64,000 nt of DNA from NCBI GenBank assembly GCA_041908585.1, contig JAYRFB010000201.1:1-64000 (forward strand), read 5' to 3'. How positions within the stretch are numbered: position 1 is the stretch's first letter; each line of letters starts with the position of its first letter. The translations under genes and the position numbers were made by a program. Below are positions 34,913 through 44,313 of this stretch, piece after piece. Source of the stretch: CAINDZ01 sp041908585 (GTDB taxonomy: Bacteria; Krumholzibacteriota; Krumholzibacteriia; LZORAL124-64-63). The notes below the pieces were generated by a model that searched no databases, was not told where the DNA came from, and saw nothing but the letters and a program-made list of their open reading frames with translations.

Positions 34913-35461
34913 ATGGTGCGCTACACGCTCCTGCGAACGGCGCTGGACCCGCTGCTGGCGGTGGCGGGGCCCGCCGGCCTGTCCCGGCTGGAGTTCCTGC
35001 CGCGCGCCTGGGAATACCATACGCTCGCCTACGCAACGGCCCGGCAGCAGTTCGGCCCAGAGGTCGCGGTGAAGGAGGACGCTGCCGCATTCGCGACGCT
35101 GCGCGACGAGCTGGCCGAGTACTTCGTGGGCGGGCGGCGCGACTTCACGGTCCCGCTGGATCTCCACGGCACCGAGTTCGACCGCCGAGTCTGGCAGCAG
35201 CTGCTGCGCATCCCCTACGGGAAGCTCAGGACCTACGGCGAGGTGGCGCGCGCCCTGCGCAAGCCGACGGCAACGCGCGCCGTCGGCCAGGCCGCCGGAC
35301 GCAATCCGCTGCCGATCCTGGTCCCCTGCCACCGCGTGATCGGGCGCGGCGGCTCGCTGGTCGGGTTTGCCGGCGGCATCGACACCAAGGCGCGCCTGCT
35401 GCGGCTGGAAGGCCACACGCTGGGCGACTCACCCCGCCTCGAGGAGCCGCGGCTGTTTTGA
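34913..35461 (+). CDS. ogt: Methylated-DNA--protein-cysteine methyltransferase
   Basis: The 182-residue protein has the MGMT active site PCHRVIG with the acceptor Cys139, the helix-turn-helix GTEFDRRVWQQLLRIPYGKLRTYGEVA and the asparagine hinge in GRNPLPILVPCH. It takes alkyl groups from O6-alkylguanine on to the cysteine and is not recycled. The length and lack of an Ada domain fit Ogt-type proteins. The stop overlaps the next gene's TTG start by four bases, an unusual coupling with a transporter. Confidence 0.93.
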   Translation: MVRYTLLRTALDPLLAVAGPAGLSRLEFLPRAWEYHTLAYATARQQFGPEVAVKEDAAAFATLRDELAEYFVGGRRDFTVPLDLHGTEFDRRVWQQLLRIPYGKLRTYGEVARALRKPTATRAVGQAAGRNPLPILVPCHRVIGRGGSLVGFAGGIDTKARLLRLEGHTLGDSPRLEEPRLF

Positions 35462-37527
35462 CCTCCCTCGACTGGTTCCTCGTCGCCGCGATGTACGCGG
35501 TCATCATGGGCTCCCTGCTGCTGACGCGTCACCACATGCGCGGGGTGGCCGACTACCTGGCGGCCGGCCGCAGCGCCGGGCGCTACCTGCTGACGGTGTC
35601 GGCGGGCATCGCCGCGATCGGCGGCATAACCATCGTCGCCAACCTGGAGATGGGGTACGAGGCCGGCTTCGCCATGGGCTGGTGGGGCCTGAGCATGTCG
35701 CTGTTCATGACGATCGTGACGGTGACCGGCTGGGTGAACTACCGCTTCCGGCGCACGCGCGCGCTGACGCTGTCGGAGTTCTTCGAGAGGCGGTACAGCC
35801 GCCGCTTCCGCATCTTCGCGGGCAGCGTGGCCTTCGGCGCCGGCCTGATCAACTTCGGCATCTTCCCGGCCGTCGAGGCGCGGTTCTTCATCCACTACCT
35901 GGGCCTGCCGGAGACCTGGCACCTGGGGCCGCTCGCGATCCCGATGTACCCGTTCATCATGTTCATCACGCTGGGCTCGGCGGTCTGGTTCATCCTGCAG
36001 GGCGGCCACGTCGCCGTGCTGGTGACCGACTTCGTGCAGGGCGTTTTCGCCTATGTCGCGTTCCTGGTGCTGGCGGCCTGGCTGATGGTCAAGGTGGGCT
36101 GGGACGACGTGGCGACGGTCATGATGCAGGCGCCGCCGGGGCTGTCCAAGATCAACCCCTTCGACACGGGCTACGTGGCGGACTTCAACGTCACCTACTT
36201 CCTGATCGGCGTGCTGGGCCTGTTCTACGGGGCGATGTCCTGGCAGGGCACGCAGGCCTACAACACCTCGGCGCGCTCGGCCCACGAGGGGAAGATGGGC
36301 AACGTGCTGGGGCTTTGGCGCGGCATCGGGCAGGGCATGTTCATGACCTTCGTGCCCATCCTCATCTACACCGTGCTGCACCACCCCGAATGGGCCGGCC
36401 TGCGTGACGGCGTGCAGGCGCAGCTGGACGGCATCGGCAACGAGGCGCTGCGGGCGCAGATGCGTGGACCTCTGACCCTGGCGGCGCTGCTGCCGCCCGG
36501 CCTGCTGGGTGCGTTCGCGGCGCTGATGCTGGGCGCCTCGATCAGCACGTTGAACACCTACATGCACTCGTGGAGCAGCATCTTCGTGCAGGACGTGCTG
36601 CTGCCGGTACGGAAGCGGCCGCTGTCGCCGGCCGCGCACCTGCTCACGCTGCGCGTGGCGGTCGTCGGCGTGGCCATCTTCGCCTTCGTGTTCAGCCTGC
36701 TGTACCGGCAGAGCCAGGCGATCCTGCTGTTCTTCGCGCTGACCGGCGCCATCTTCGCCGGCTGGTCCGGCGCGGTGATCATCGGCGGGCTCTACACGCG
36801 CTGGGGCACCACCGCCGGCGCCTGGGCCGCGGGCATCGCCGGCGTGACGCTGACGATGACCGGGTTCGTGCTGGAGCAGGCCAAGCGCTCGTGGCACGAG
36901 ACGGGCGCCGCGTTCTGGGGCCTGCTCGACTTCGCCGGCCACGCGAAGGCCGCAGCCTGGGCCGGCTGGGTCGACTCACACTTGCCCAACGGGCAGCAGG
37001 TCTGGGGCTGGTCGATGTGGGTCTGCGGGCTGACCTACGTGGGGGTGTCGCTCGCGCAGCAGGCGGTGCGCCGCCGCACGTTCGACCTGGACCGCCTGCT
37101 GCACCGCGGCCGCTGGGCGATCGCCGGCGAGGACGAAGGCACCGGGCAGGTCGTCTCCCGCGGCTGGCGCGCCCTGGGCATCACCGACGAGTTCGGGCGC
37201 CGCGACAAGTACCTGTACGTGATGACCTGGGCCTGGAACATCGCCTGGATGCTGGTCTTCGCCGTGGGGACGATCTTCTTCCTGTCGCGGCGCCTGACCG
37301 CCGGCGGCTGGTCCGGCTACGACACGCAGTGGCTGCGCTTCTGGCACACGCGGTTCTGGATCGAGCTGGTGATCTCGGGGCTGGTGATGATCTGGTTCAC
37401 CATCGGCGGCACGCGCGACGTGCGGCGGATGCTGCGCGACCTGCGCGATCGCCGGCGCGACGACGGCGACGACGGGTTCGTGCGCGAGTCCGGCCCGGAC
37501 GGCCGCGGAGCCGGCGGCGACGGCTGA
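35458..37527 (+). CDS. Sodium/solute symporter (SSS family) with long C-terminal region
   Basis: The 689-residue protein has about 13 membrane segments in the SSS layout, with GGITIVANLEMGYEAGFAMGW-type core near the start and FVPIL ... LLPPGLLGAFAALMLGASISTLNTYMHSWSS in the middle, matching the Na+-binding region. It is longer than usual (500-600) by a C-terminal soluble tail and two last helices. It starts with TTG overlapping the ogt stop (TTGA) and GAGGAG 11 bases upstream. Substrate cannot be decided among sugars, carboxylates or nucleosides. It sits in the inner membrane. Confidence 0.85.
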   Translation: MTSLDWFLVAAMYAVIMGSLLLTRHHMRGVADYLAAGRSAGRYLLTVSAGIAAIGGITIVANLEMGYEAGFAMGWWGLSMSLFMTIVTVTGWVNYRFRRTRALTLSEFFERRYSRRFRIFAGSVAFGAGLINFGIFPAVEARFFIHYLGLPETWHLGPLAIPMYPFIMFITLGSAVWFILQGGHVAVLVTDFVQGVFAYVAFLVLAAWLMVKVGWDDVATVMMQAPPGLSKINPFDTGYVADFNVTYFLIGVLGLFYGAMSWQGTQAYNTSARSAHEGKMGNVLGLWRGIGQGMFMTFVPILIYTVLHHPEWAGLRDGVQAQLDGIGNEALRAQMRGPLTLAALLPPGLLGAFAALMLGASISTLNTYMHSWSSIFVQDVLLPVRKRPLSPAAHLLTLRVAVVGVAIFAFVFSLLYRQSQAILLFFALTGAIFAGWSGAVIIGGLYTRWGTTAGAWAAGIAGVTLTMTGFVLEQAKRSWHETGAAFWGLLDFAGHAKAAAWAGWVDSHLPNGQQVWGWSMWVCGLTYVGVSLAQQAVRRRTFDLDRLLHRGRWAIAGEDEGTGQVVSRGWRALGITDEFGRRDKYLYVMTWAWNIAWMLVFAVGTIFFLSRRLTAGGWSGYDTQWLRFWHTRFWIELVISGLVMIWFTIGGTRDVRRMLRDLRDRRRDDGDDGFVRESGPDGRGAGGDG

Positions 37528-37556
37528 CGGCTGCGATCGCGCCTGCGGGAGGTTGC

Positions 37557-38015
37557 GTGCTCCACATCTACGTCGATGCCGACGCCTGCCCCGTCAAGAA
37601 CGAGGTCGACCGCGTCGCGGCGCGCTACGGGCTCGAGGTCACCTTCGTCGCCAACAGCTACATGCGGGTGCCGGGCGCGGACCCGCGGCGACTGGTCGTG
37701 GTCGACAAGGGTCCTGACGGGGCCGACGACTGGATCGTCGAGCAGGCCGGCGTCGACGACATCGTCATTACGGCCGACATCCCCCTGGCCGCCCGCTGCC
37801 TAGACAAGGGCGCCCGCGTCCTGGGCCACGGCGGCCGGCCGTTCACGCCCGAGAACGTGGGTGACGCCCTGGCCAACCGCCAGCTGCTCAAGCAGTTGCG
37901 TGAGCAGGGCCTCATGCTGGGCGGGCCGCCGCCCTTCGCCGCGAAGGACCGCTCGCTGTTCCTCCAGCAGCTCGACCAGATGATCGGGGCCATCCGCCGC
38001 GGCGCCCCCCGCTGA
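37557..38015 (+). CDS. yaiI: YaiI/YqxD-family protein (DUF188)
   Basis: The 152-residue protein shows the family's YVDADACPVKNEVDR start, DKGPDGADDWIVEQ and DIPLAARCLDKGARVLGHGGRPFT motifs, of the NYN/PIN-like fold. Starts at GTG with GGGAGG five bases upstream, 29 bases after the symporter stop, so it may share an operon. The reaction is unknown; nuclease activity is suspected from the fold. Confidence 0.93.
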   Translation: MLHIYVDADACPVKNEVDRVAARYGLEVTFVANSYMRVPGADPRRLVVVDKGPDGADDWIVEQAGVDDIVITADIPLAARCLDKGARVLGHGGRPFTPENVGDALANRQLLKQLREQGLMLGGPPPFAAKDRSLFLQQLDQMIGAIRRGAPR

Positions 38016-38091
38016 AGCCGCACCGCAACCTAAAGCGACCCTGCCCGGGCGCCGATCCCCTGACGGGCTCGTACACGGGGAGGGTTCCCGG

Positions 38092-39723
38092 ATGATCCGC
38101 ATTCCAGCTTTCGTGGCGATGGCATGGCTCCTGGCCGCCTGGCAGCCGGCCATGGCCGAGACGCCCGTCTGGCCCGGCGGGCACGACCCGGCCGGGCACC
38201 GGCCCGGCGCCAGGCGCGGGGACGCGGCACCCGCGGCGCACGGGCACGATGAAGCGACGGCGGCCGCGGCAGGGCACGCGGTGGACGTACATGATGCCGG
38301 GCACGGGGCGAGCGGGCACGCCGAACCGGCGCATGCCGAACCGGCGCACGCCGGGGATGCTCACGCGACCGGCGGGCACGCTGCGCCCGCGCAGGCGCCG
38401 GCCGCACATGCAGCGCCGGTGCATGGGGCCCCCGCGCACGCGGCTCCGGCACACGGGGCGCCCACCCACTCGGCTCCGGCGCACGGCCACGCCGAAGGCG
38501 TCGCAGCCGACGACGCGCTGGGCCGCCTGCTCGAGGGCAACGCGCGCTTCGTGACGTCCGGCGCCGGTCATCCGCGCCAGGATGCCGAACGGCGGGAGCT
38601 GCTGGCCGGCGGGCAGGCCCCGTTCGCCATCATCGTCAGCTGCTCGGATTCGCGCGTCCCGCCCGAGGTGGTCTTCGACCAGGGCCTGGGCGACCTGTTC
38701 GTCATCCGCGTGGCGGGCAACGTCGTCGATGACCTGGAGCTGGCGAGCATCGAGTACGCCGCCGAGCACCTGGGCACGAAGCTGGTGATGATCCTGGGCC
38801 ACGAGCGCTGCGGGGCCGTGACGGCGGCGGTGCAGGGCGGGCACCTGCCCGGCCACCTGCCGGCGCTGATGGAGGCGCTGCGGCCGGCGGTCGACGCGCG
38901 GCGCGAGGCGCACGGCGATCCGGTCGAGGGCGCCATGCTGGCCAACGTCGAGCTGACGGCCGCCCGCGTGCGCGGGAGCGAGCCGATCCTGGCCGGGCTG
39001 GCAGCCGCCGGCGAGCTGAAGGTGGTCGGCGCGCGCTACGACCTGGACACGGGCGTGGTCGAGGTGATCGACCCGGCGCCGCGCCACGCGGGCCTGGATG
39101 CGCACGAGGCGCTCGCGCTGCTGGCCGAAGGCAACCGCCGCTTCGTCGCGGCCGACCCGGCGCATCCTCACCAGGGCGAGGCGCACCGCGTCCGCCTGGC
39201 TTCGGGCCAGGCGCCGCTGGCGATCGTGTTGTGCTGCGCCGATTCGCGCGTGCCGCCGGAGATCCTGTTCGACCAGGGCCTCGGCGACCTGTTCGTGGTG
39301 CGGGTGGCCGGCAACGTCGCCGACGACCGGCACGTCGCCTCGATCGAGTACGCGGCCGAGCACCTCGGCACCCGGCTGATCGTGGTGCTCGGGCACGAGC
39401 GCTGCGGCGCGGTCACCGCCGCGGTCAAGGGCGGGCAGCTGCCCGGCCACCTGCCGGCGCTGATGGACGCGCTCAGGCCTGCCGTCGCCGCCGCGCGGCC
39501 GGTGCGCGGCGACCTGGTCGAGGGCGCGATCATCGCCAACGTCGAGCTGACGGCGGAGCAGCTGCGCGCGAGCCGGCCGATCCTGGCGGAGCTCGTCGAC
39601 AGGGGCGAGCTGCTGGTGGTCGGCGCGCGGTACGACCTGGACACGGGGCTGGTCGAGTTCCTGGACGAGCCGGCTGCAGCGCCGCTGCACGCGTCGCGGA
39701 GCGGCGGGCACGGCGCGCACTGA
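38092..39723 (+). CDS. Exported tandem double beta-carbonic anhydrase with His/Ala-rich linker
   Basis: The 543-residue protein has a signal peptide (about 1-22), a low-complexity segment (24-137) with about 19 histidines among Ala, Gly and Pro, and two beta-carbonic anhydrase domains (about 140-325 and 335-520). Both keep the zinc and catalytic residues: Cys184-Asp186-Arg188 with His237-Cys240, and Cys382-Asp384-Arg386 with His435-Cys438. The two domains are very alike, so a recent duplication is likely. It hydrates CO2 to bicarbonate in the periplasm. Beta-CA dimers are usual, and the fusion may be a built-in dimer. It is a single gene ended by a good terminator. Confidence 0.93.
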   Translation: MIRIPAFVAMAWLLAAWQPAMAETPVWPGGHDPAGHRPGARRGDAAPAAHGHDEATAAAAGHAVDVHDAGHGASGHAEPAHAEPAHAGDAHATGGHAAPAQAPAAHAAPVHGAPAHAAPAHGAPTHSAPAHGHAEGVAADDALGRLLEGNARFVTSGAGHPRQDAERRELLAGGQAPFAIIVSCSDSRVPPEVVFDQGLGDLFVIRVAGNVVDDLELASIEYAAEHLGTKLVMILGHERCGAVTAAVQGGHLPGHLPALMEALRPAVDARREAHGDPVEGAMLANVELTAARVRGSEPILAGLAAAGELKVVGARYDLDTGVVEVIDPAPRHAGLDAHEALALLAEGNRRFVAADPAHPHQGEAHRVRLASGQAPLAIVLCCADSRVPPEILFDQGLGDLFVVRVAGNVADDRHVASIEYAAEHLGTRLIVVLGHERCGAVTAAVKGGQLPGHLPALMDALRPAVAAARPVRGDLVEGAIIANVELTAEQLRASRPILAELVDRGELLVVGARYDLDTGLVEFLDEPAAAPLHASRSGGHGAH

Positions 39724-39766
39724 GCTGCCCGCATGCTGCCTCGTTGAATGGATGACAGTTGTGGAT

Positions 39767-39800
39767 GGGCACTTGCGCGGGCGCAAGTGCCCTTTCTCTT
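39767..39800 (+). terminator. Rho-independent terminator after the carbonic anhydrase gene
   Basis: Perfect 12-base inverted repeat (39767-39778 and 39781-39792) with a two-base turn followed by TTTCTCTT. Confidence 0.88.
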
Positions 39801-39928
39801 GCACGTCACGCTTCCCCCGGCGCGACCACCATACTCGAGGAACTATGTCCGCGTTTGCGGTTATACCGACTTCTGTCCGTGTGATTGCCGGCAATGGACC
39901 GGACACCTCCAGCCGAAGGGATGGCCCC

Positions 39929-40795
39929 ATGAGACCCCGCTTCCCCACCCGCCGTTCGGGCGTGCCGGTTCCGTCCAGCCTCTCGCGCGGATCGAGGCTT
40001 GCCCGGGCGCGCGCCGCCATGGCGCTGGTCGCTCTCACCTGTTTTGCCTTTTCCACCCAGGCGATGGCCTCGCCGGATGCCGAGACGGCCAGGGCGACGT
40101 CCGTCGGCGCGCCCGTCTACCACACCCGATTCCAGCTCGAGGGCGCAGACGGGATCCGCGAAGTGGCGATCGAGGGCAGGGTCCGCTTCAGCGCGGACGA
40201 GTCGCACATCGAGTGGCTGGATGACGGCGCCTACGTCCGCATCATCACCGGGGACGCCGGCCACCGGAACCGCTTCGACGTGACCGCGGGCGGGCAGGGG
40301 CAGCCCGTCATGCGGATGACGGTCGACGGGCGGGCGCGGACGTTCGACGCGGAGGCGCAGCGCCGGCTGGCCGACACGCTGCCGGTGGTGTTCAGGGAGC
40401 TGGGCCACGACGCGGAGGGACGCGTGCGTCGGATCCGCGCAGAGGGCGGCACGGTCGCCGTCCTGGGGATGATCGCCGGGATCCGTTCCGCGTATTCGAC
40501 GCGCCTGCACTACGAGGCGTACCTGAAGCTCGACGGCCTGACCGACGCCGAGATCAGCGGCGCGCTGGCGCGGCTCGGCGGGGATGTCGGGTCGGATGGC
40601 GAACTGGCGTCGCTCCTGTACGCGGCGGCTGAGCTGTACCGGGACCGCCCGGGCATCAGGGCCGGCTATCTCGCGTGCCTGGCCCGGATCGGTTCCGATG
40701 CCGAACGGATGCGTGTGACCCGCAGCCTTTTCGGGGTCGAGACGATCGGCGCGGGCGAGCAGCCGGAGTTGAGCCTGAAGCCCGGCGACTGCTGA
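39929..40795 (+). CDS. Hypothetical exported protein
   Basis: The 288-residue protein has a long Arg-rich n-region and signal sequence (hydrophobic about 30-46, cleaved near QAMASPD). The mature part has alternating short beta and helical stretches, with a duplicated impression of acidic loops, e.g. DDGAYVRIITGDAGH, and no cysteine apart from the last residue (GDC) and two others. An alternative ATG in a different frame overlaps. The ribosome site GAAGGG sits eight bases upstream. I do not recognise the family. It is convergent with msrA; no operon is visible. Confidence 0.6.
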   Translation: MRPRFPTRRSGVPVPSSLSRGSRLARARAAMALVALTCFAFSTQAMASPDAETARATSVGAPVYHTRFQLEGADGIREVAIEGRVRFSADESHIEWLDDGAYVRIITGDAGHRNRFDVTAGGQGQPVMRMTVDGRARTFDAEAQRRLADTLPVVFRELGHDAEGRVRRIRAEGGTVAVLGMIAGIRSAYSTRLHYEAYLKLDGLTDAEISGALARLGGDVGSDGELASLLYAAAELYRDRPGIRAGYLACLARIGSDAERMRVTRSLFGVETIGAGEQPELSLKPGDC

Positions 40796-40900
40796 GTTCG
40801 AACGCGGCGGGTCCCGGGGCTCCGGCACGGGCCCGCTTGCCACTTCGTGCCCGCCACACTTGCGCCGTCGCAAGTCGCGCCATCCCCGACCGGCCCCGCC

Positions 40901-41512
40901 TCAGTCCTTCAGCTTGTCCGCGAACCGGTCGCGCAGCTTCTTCAGCTTCGGGTTGATGACCACCTGGCAGTAGCCCTGCGTGCGGTTGTTGTCGTAGTAG
41001 TCCTGGTGGTAGTCCTCGGCCACGTGGAAGGCGGCGTCGCCGGCCAGCTCGGTGACGATGGGCTTGGGGAAGATGCCCTCGCGCGTCAGTTCGGCGATCT
41101 TCGCCTCCGCCTCGGCGCGCTGCGCGGCGTCGCGGCAGAAGATCACCGAGCGGTACTGCGTGCCGACGTCGGCGCCCTGGCGGTTGAGCGTCGTGGGGTC
41201 GTGCGTCGCGAAGTACACGTTGAGCAGGTCGCCGAAGCCGATCACCGCCGGATCGAAGGTGACCCGCACCACCTCGGCGTGCCCGGTCTCCCCCGAGCAG
41301 ACGGCCTTGTAGTCGGCCGGGCCATTGCCGCCGGCGTAGCCGGACTCGACATGGTCCACGCCCTTGAGCCGCTGGAACACGGCCTCCAGGCACCAGAAAC
41401 ACCCGCCGCCGAGCACGGCCTGCTGCTTGCCGGTCTGCGCCATGGCCTGCGCACCTCCCAGGGACAACGCCAGCGCGAAGAGCGCGGCGACAAGAACGCG
41501 ACGTCCGGACAT
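40901..41512 (-). CDS. msrA: Exported peptide methionine sulfoxide reductase A
   Basis: The 203-residue protein has a signal peptide (about 1-25) followed by the MsrA domain with GCFWC (catalytic Cys38, Cys41), SGYAGG and the conserved FCRDAAQR and EDYHQDYYDNNRTQGYC blocks. It reduces the S-epimer of methionine sulfoxide in exported proteins. The ATG has GGGAGGTG upstream. It is divergent from the exported PIMT gene, with about 150 bases between starts. Confidence 0.93.
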   Translation of the reverse strand: MSGRRVLVAALFALALSLGGAQAMAQTGKQQAVLGGGCFWCLEAVFQRLKGVDHVESGYAGGNGPADYKAVCSGETGHAEVVRVTFDPAVIGFGDLLNVYFATHDPTTLNRQGADVGTQYRSVIFCRDAAQRAEAEAKIAELTREGIFPKPIVTELAGDAAFHVAEDYHQDYYDNNRTQGYCQVVINPKLKKLRDRFADKLKD

Positions 41513-41661
41513 CGAAGCACCTCCCGGGGCGCCGTACCGGGGCGCCCGGCCCCAAGTTCGCGCCGCCCGTGTTCCCCCGCCAGCTGCCCGGCCGGACCGC
41601 GATGGATCCGGCGGCCGGCCCGGAAGTTGTGATACCCTGTCCGGCGCAGGGAGGTTCCGCC

Positions 41662-42396
41662 ATGAGGGGCATCGCCGTCGCCGTTTCCTGCCTCTGCCTG
41701 CTGGCGCCGTCCGCCGAGGGCGGCGGCGGGCCGCCCCCCGAACAGGCCCGCCTGCTGCGCTCGATCGAGAGCGACCTGGCCGAGTGCGCGCCGTCCACGG
41801 GCATCCCGCGGTTGTCCGCCGCCGTCCGCGCCGCCCTGCTGGCGGTGCCGCGCGACCGCTTCGTGCCCGAAGGTATGCGGCGCCACGCCTGGGAGAACCG
41901 GGCGCTGCCCATCGGCCACGGGCAGACGATCAGCCAGCCGACCATCGTCGCCCTGATGACCGAGCTGCTGGCGGTGGGCCCGGCCGACACCGTGCTGGAG
42001 ATCGGGACGGGGTCCGGCTACCAGGCTGCCGTGCTGGGGCAGGTGCTGCCGCGGGGGCGCGTCTACTCGATCGAGATCGTGCCCGAGCTGGCCGAGCGGT
42101 CGCGGCAGCTGCTGCGGGACCTGGGCGCGCACAACGTCGAGGTGATCACCGGCGACGGCTACGCCGGCCTGCCGCGCGCGGCGCCGTTCGCGGGGATCAT
42201 CGTGACGGCCGTGGGCCGCGAGGTGCCGCCGGCCCTGGCGGCGCAGCTGGCGCCCGGAGCGCGGCTGGTGATGCCCGTCGGCGACCCGGACGGCGAGCAG
42301 TGGCTGACCGTCTATGCGCGCGCGCCCGGAGGGACGTTCTCCGGGCGCGCGGTGTTGCCGGTGCGGTTCGTTCCGTTGACGGGGGGCGGGCCCTGA
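41662..42396 (+). CDS. pcm: Protein-L-isoaspartate O-methyltransferase with signal peptide
   Basis: The 244-residue protein has a hydrophobic signal (about 1-20: GIAVAVSCLCLLAPSAEG). The catalytic domain has the PIMT substrate region FVPEGMRRHAWENRALPIGHGQTISQPTIV and SAM motif VLEIGTGSGYQAAVLGQ. The enzyme methylates isoaspartyl residues to start their repair. A signal peptide is unusual because the SAM donor is cytoplasmic. GGAGGT is six bases before the ATG. It faces divergently from msrA. Confidence 0.92.
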   Translation: MRGIAVAVSCLCLLAPSAEGGGGPPPEQARLLRSIESDLAECAPSTGIPRLSAAVRAALLAVPRDRFVPEGMRRHAWENRALPIGHGQTISQPTIVALMTELLAVGPADTVLEIGTGSGYQAAVLGQVLPRGRVYSIEIVPELAERSRQLLRDLGAHNVEVITGDGYAGLPRAAPFAGIIVTAVGREVPPALAAQLAPGARLVMPVGDPDGEQWLTVYARAPGGTFSGRAVLPVRFVPLTGGGP

Positions 42397-42414
42397 CGGC
42401 GGCGGCGCGGCGCG

Positions 42415-44313
42415 CTACTCCCTGCCCAGCAGCTCCAGCGTCCGCTTCGGGTTGATCAGCTTCAGCCCTTCCTGCCCGTCGACGGTGTCGGCGCCGCGCT
42501 CGATCAGCGACACCACCTGCGCCGGAGTCAGCTCCGGGCGCACCGCCAGCAGCTTGCCGACCAGGTTCAGGGCGTTGGGCGAGGCCATGGACGTCCCGGA
42601 CATCTTCATCTTCTGTCCGCCCGGCACGTCGCTCTCCACCTCGAAGCCGTTGGCGAAGACGCGCACGCGCCGGCCGCTGGCCGTGAAGCTGGTGCGCCGG
42701 CCGGCCTGGTCCACCGCGCCGACCATCATCAGGTTGGGCAGGTCGAGGCTGCCGGGGATCGACTGGTCGAACTCGACGTCGTTGTCGTCGTTGCCGGCGG
42801 CCGCCACGAAGAGGATGTCCGGGGCCGAGGCCATCGCCTTCTGCATGGCGTCGCGCAGGACGCCCAGCAGCTCGGCGGCCAGCTTGCCGCGCTCGGCGGC
42901 CGTGCCGCCGACGTTGTTCGCCTCGAGCGCCGACTCGATCTCCTTCAGCGACCAGCCCCAGCTCATGTTCGCCGCGCGCACGCCGTGCGCCTTGAAGTAG
43001 TCGACGGTGCGTCCGTAGGACTCGGCGTGCGCCTTCGCCGTCTCGCGGGTCAGCGGCTTCGTGATGGTGTGGTAGTCGAACGAGATCCGCGCGACCAGCG
43101 CCTTCGCCGCCGGGTTGCCCGCCAGCGCGATGCCCGCGACGTGCGTGCCGTGCGCGTGCAGGCCCGCGAAGCCGAGCGACTCCATGAACGGCCCCACCTC
43201 TGCCGGCGCCATGCCGCTCATCTGCCCGCGAAGCGCGCTCGCCTCGGGGCTGTCCACGCCCGAGGTGAGGTCGGTGAAGGCCTTCATCGACTTCATCGCC
43301 GTATCCAGGCGGCCGGCCTGGTCGCCCAGCGGGTGCAGCAGCTCGGGCACGGCCCGGCCATCGTAGTCCCAGGCGATGCCGTGGATGTCGTCGACGAAGC
43401 CGTTGCCGTCGTCGTCGCGGCCGTTCGGCTTCTCGGCCTCGTTGGTGAACAGGCGCCCGGCGAACACGGCGGTGTCCACGCCCGAGTCCCAGATGGCGAG
43501 CGTGACCGGCTTCAGGTCGGCGCGCCCGTCGAGGGACACGTCGCGCGCGGCCCAGATGTCGGGCTTGTCCTCCTTGCCCGCCGCCAGGTAGGCGGTGTAT
43601 GCCGCGACCAGCTCGTCGCGCAGCGGCAGCACGGTGCGCATCGCCGAACCGAGGCCGATGACCTGCCCGGCCAGGTCGGAACTGACCTCGCCGGCGGCCG
43701 CGACGATGGGATCGAGCTGGCTCTGCACCATGCCCGTCAGCAGCGCCGGGCTCATGATCTCCATGCGACCCTTCTGGGCCTGGATGTTGTCGCGCACCAG
43801 GTCTGCCGGCAGCGGGGCCAGCTCCTTGTCCAGGGCGGCGCGGAAGGCCGCCTTGAATGCCGGCGAGGTGACGTCGCTGCCGGCGGCGTCGCGGGCCGAG
43901 ACGAGCGCCAGCGCCACCAGGCCGGTGGTCAGGCGCGTGGCCTCCTTGTCCTCGAGCGCGCGCACCGCCTCCACCCGGGCGCGCACGTCGGCGTCGCGGC
44001 CCTGCACCAGGTCGAGCGACAGCAGCGTGTTCAGCAGCCGCTGCACCGCGGCCTTGTCGCCGATGTCGTAGGTGGCCAGGTCGGACTCCACGTCGGCGCG
44101 CACGGCGGCGCAGAAGGCGTCGAAGGCGGCAGGGTCGGCCAGCATGGCGCTGACGGGGCCCGCGACCTTGTAGGTGTGGCGGGGCAGGTCGTCGAGGGTC
44201 TTGACCGGGGTCTTGGCCAGGGTCATGGCGGAAGAGGCGACGGCAGCAAGCAGCAGCGCACCGATCGCGGTGACGCCAAGAAGCAGGGAACGGATCCTCG
44301 GGAATCGTGCCAT
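42415..44313 (-). CDS. Exported S8 (subtilase) serine protease
   Basis: The 632-residue protein has a signal peptide (about 1-29) and a helical propeptide-like region (about 30-265). The catalytic triad is visible at Asp276 (LAIWDSGVD), His388 (HAHGTHVAG) and the SGTSMASPN serine near 580. A short acidic Ca-binding-like loop (DDDGNGFVDDIHG) lies between the Asp and His. The long pre-domain is unusual and probably inhibits or positions the enzyme. ATG with GGAGG nine bases upstream. It is a single gene converging on pcm. Confidence 0.93.
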   Translation of the reverse strand: MARFPRIRSLLLGVTAIGALLLAAVASSAMTLAKTPVKTLDDLPRHTYKVAGPVSAMLADPAAFDAFCAAVRADVESDLATYDIGDKAAVQRLLNTLLSLDLVQGRDADVRARVEAVRALEDKEATRLTTGLVALALVSARDAAGSDVTSPAFKAAFRAALDKELAPLPADLVRDNIQAQKGRMEIMSPALLTGMVQSQLDPIVAAAGEVSSDLAGQVIGLGSAMRTVLPLRDELVAAYTAYLAAGKEDKPDIWAARDVSLDGRADLKPVTLAIWDSGVDTAVFAGRLFTNEAEKPNGRDDDGNGFVDDIHGIAWDYDGRAVPELLHPLGDQAGRLDTAMKSMKAFTDLTSGVDSPEASALRGQMSGMAPAEVGPFMESLGFAGLHAHGTHVAGIALAGNPAAKALVARISFDYHTITKPLTRETAKAHAESYGRTVDYFKAHGVRAANMSWGWSLKEIESALEANNVGGTAAERGKLAAELLGVLRDAMQKAMASAPDILFVAAAGNDDNDVEFDQSIPGSLDLPNLMMVGAVDQAGRRTSFTASGRRVRVFANGFEVESDVPGGQKMKMSGTSMASPNALNLVGKLLAVRPELTPAQVVSLIERGADTVDGQEGLKLINPKRTLELLGRE

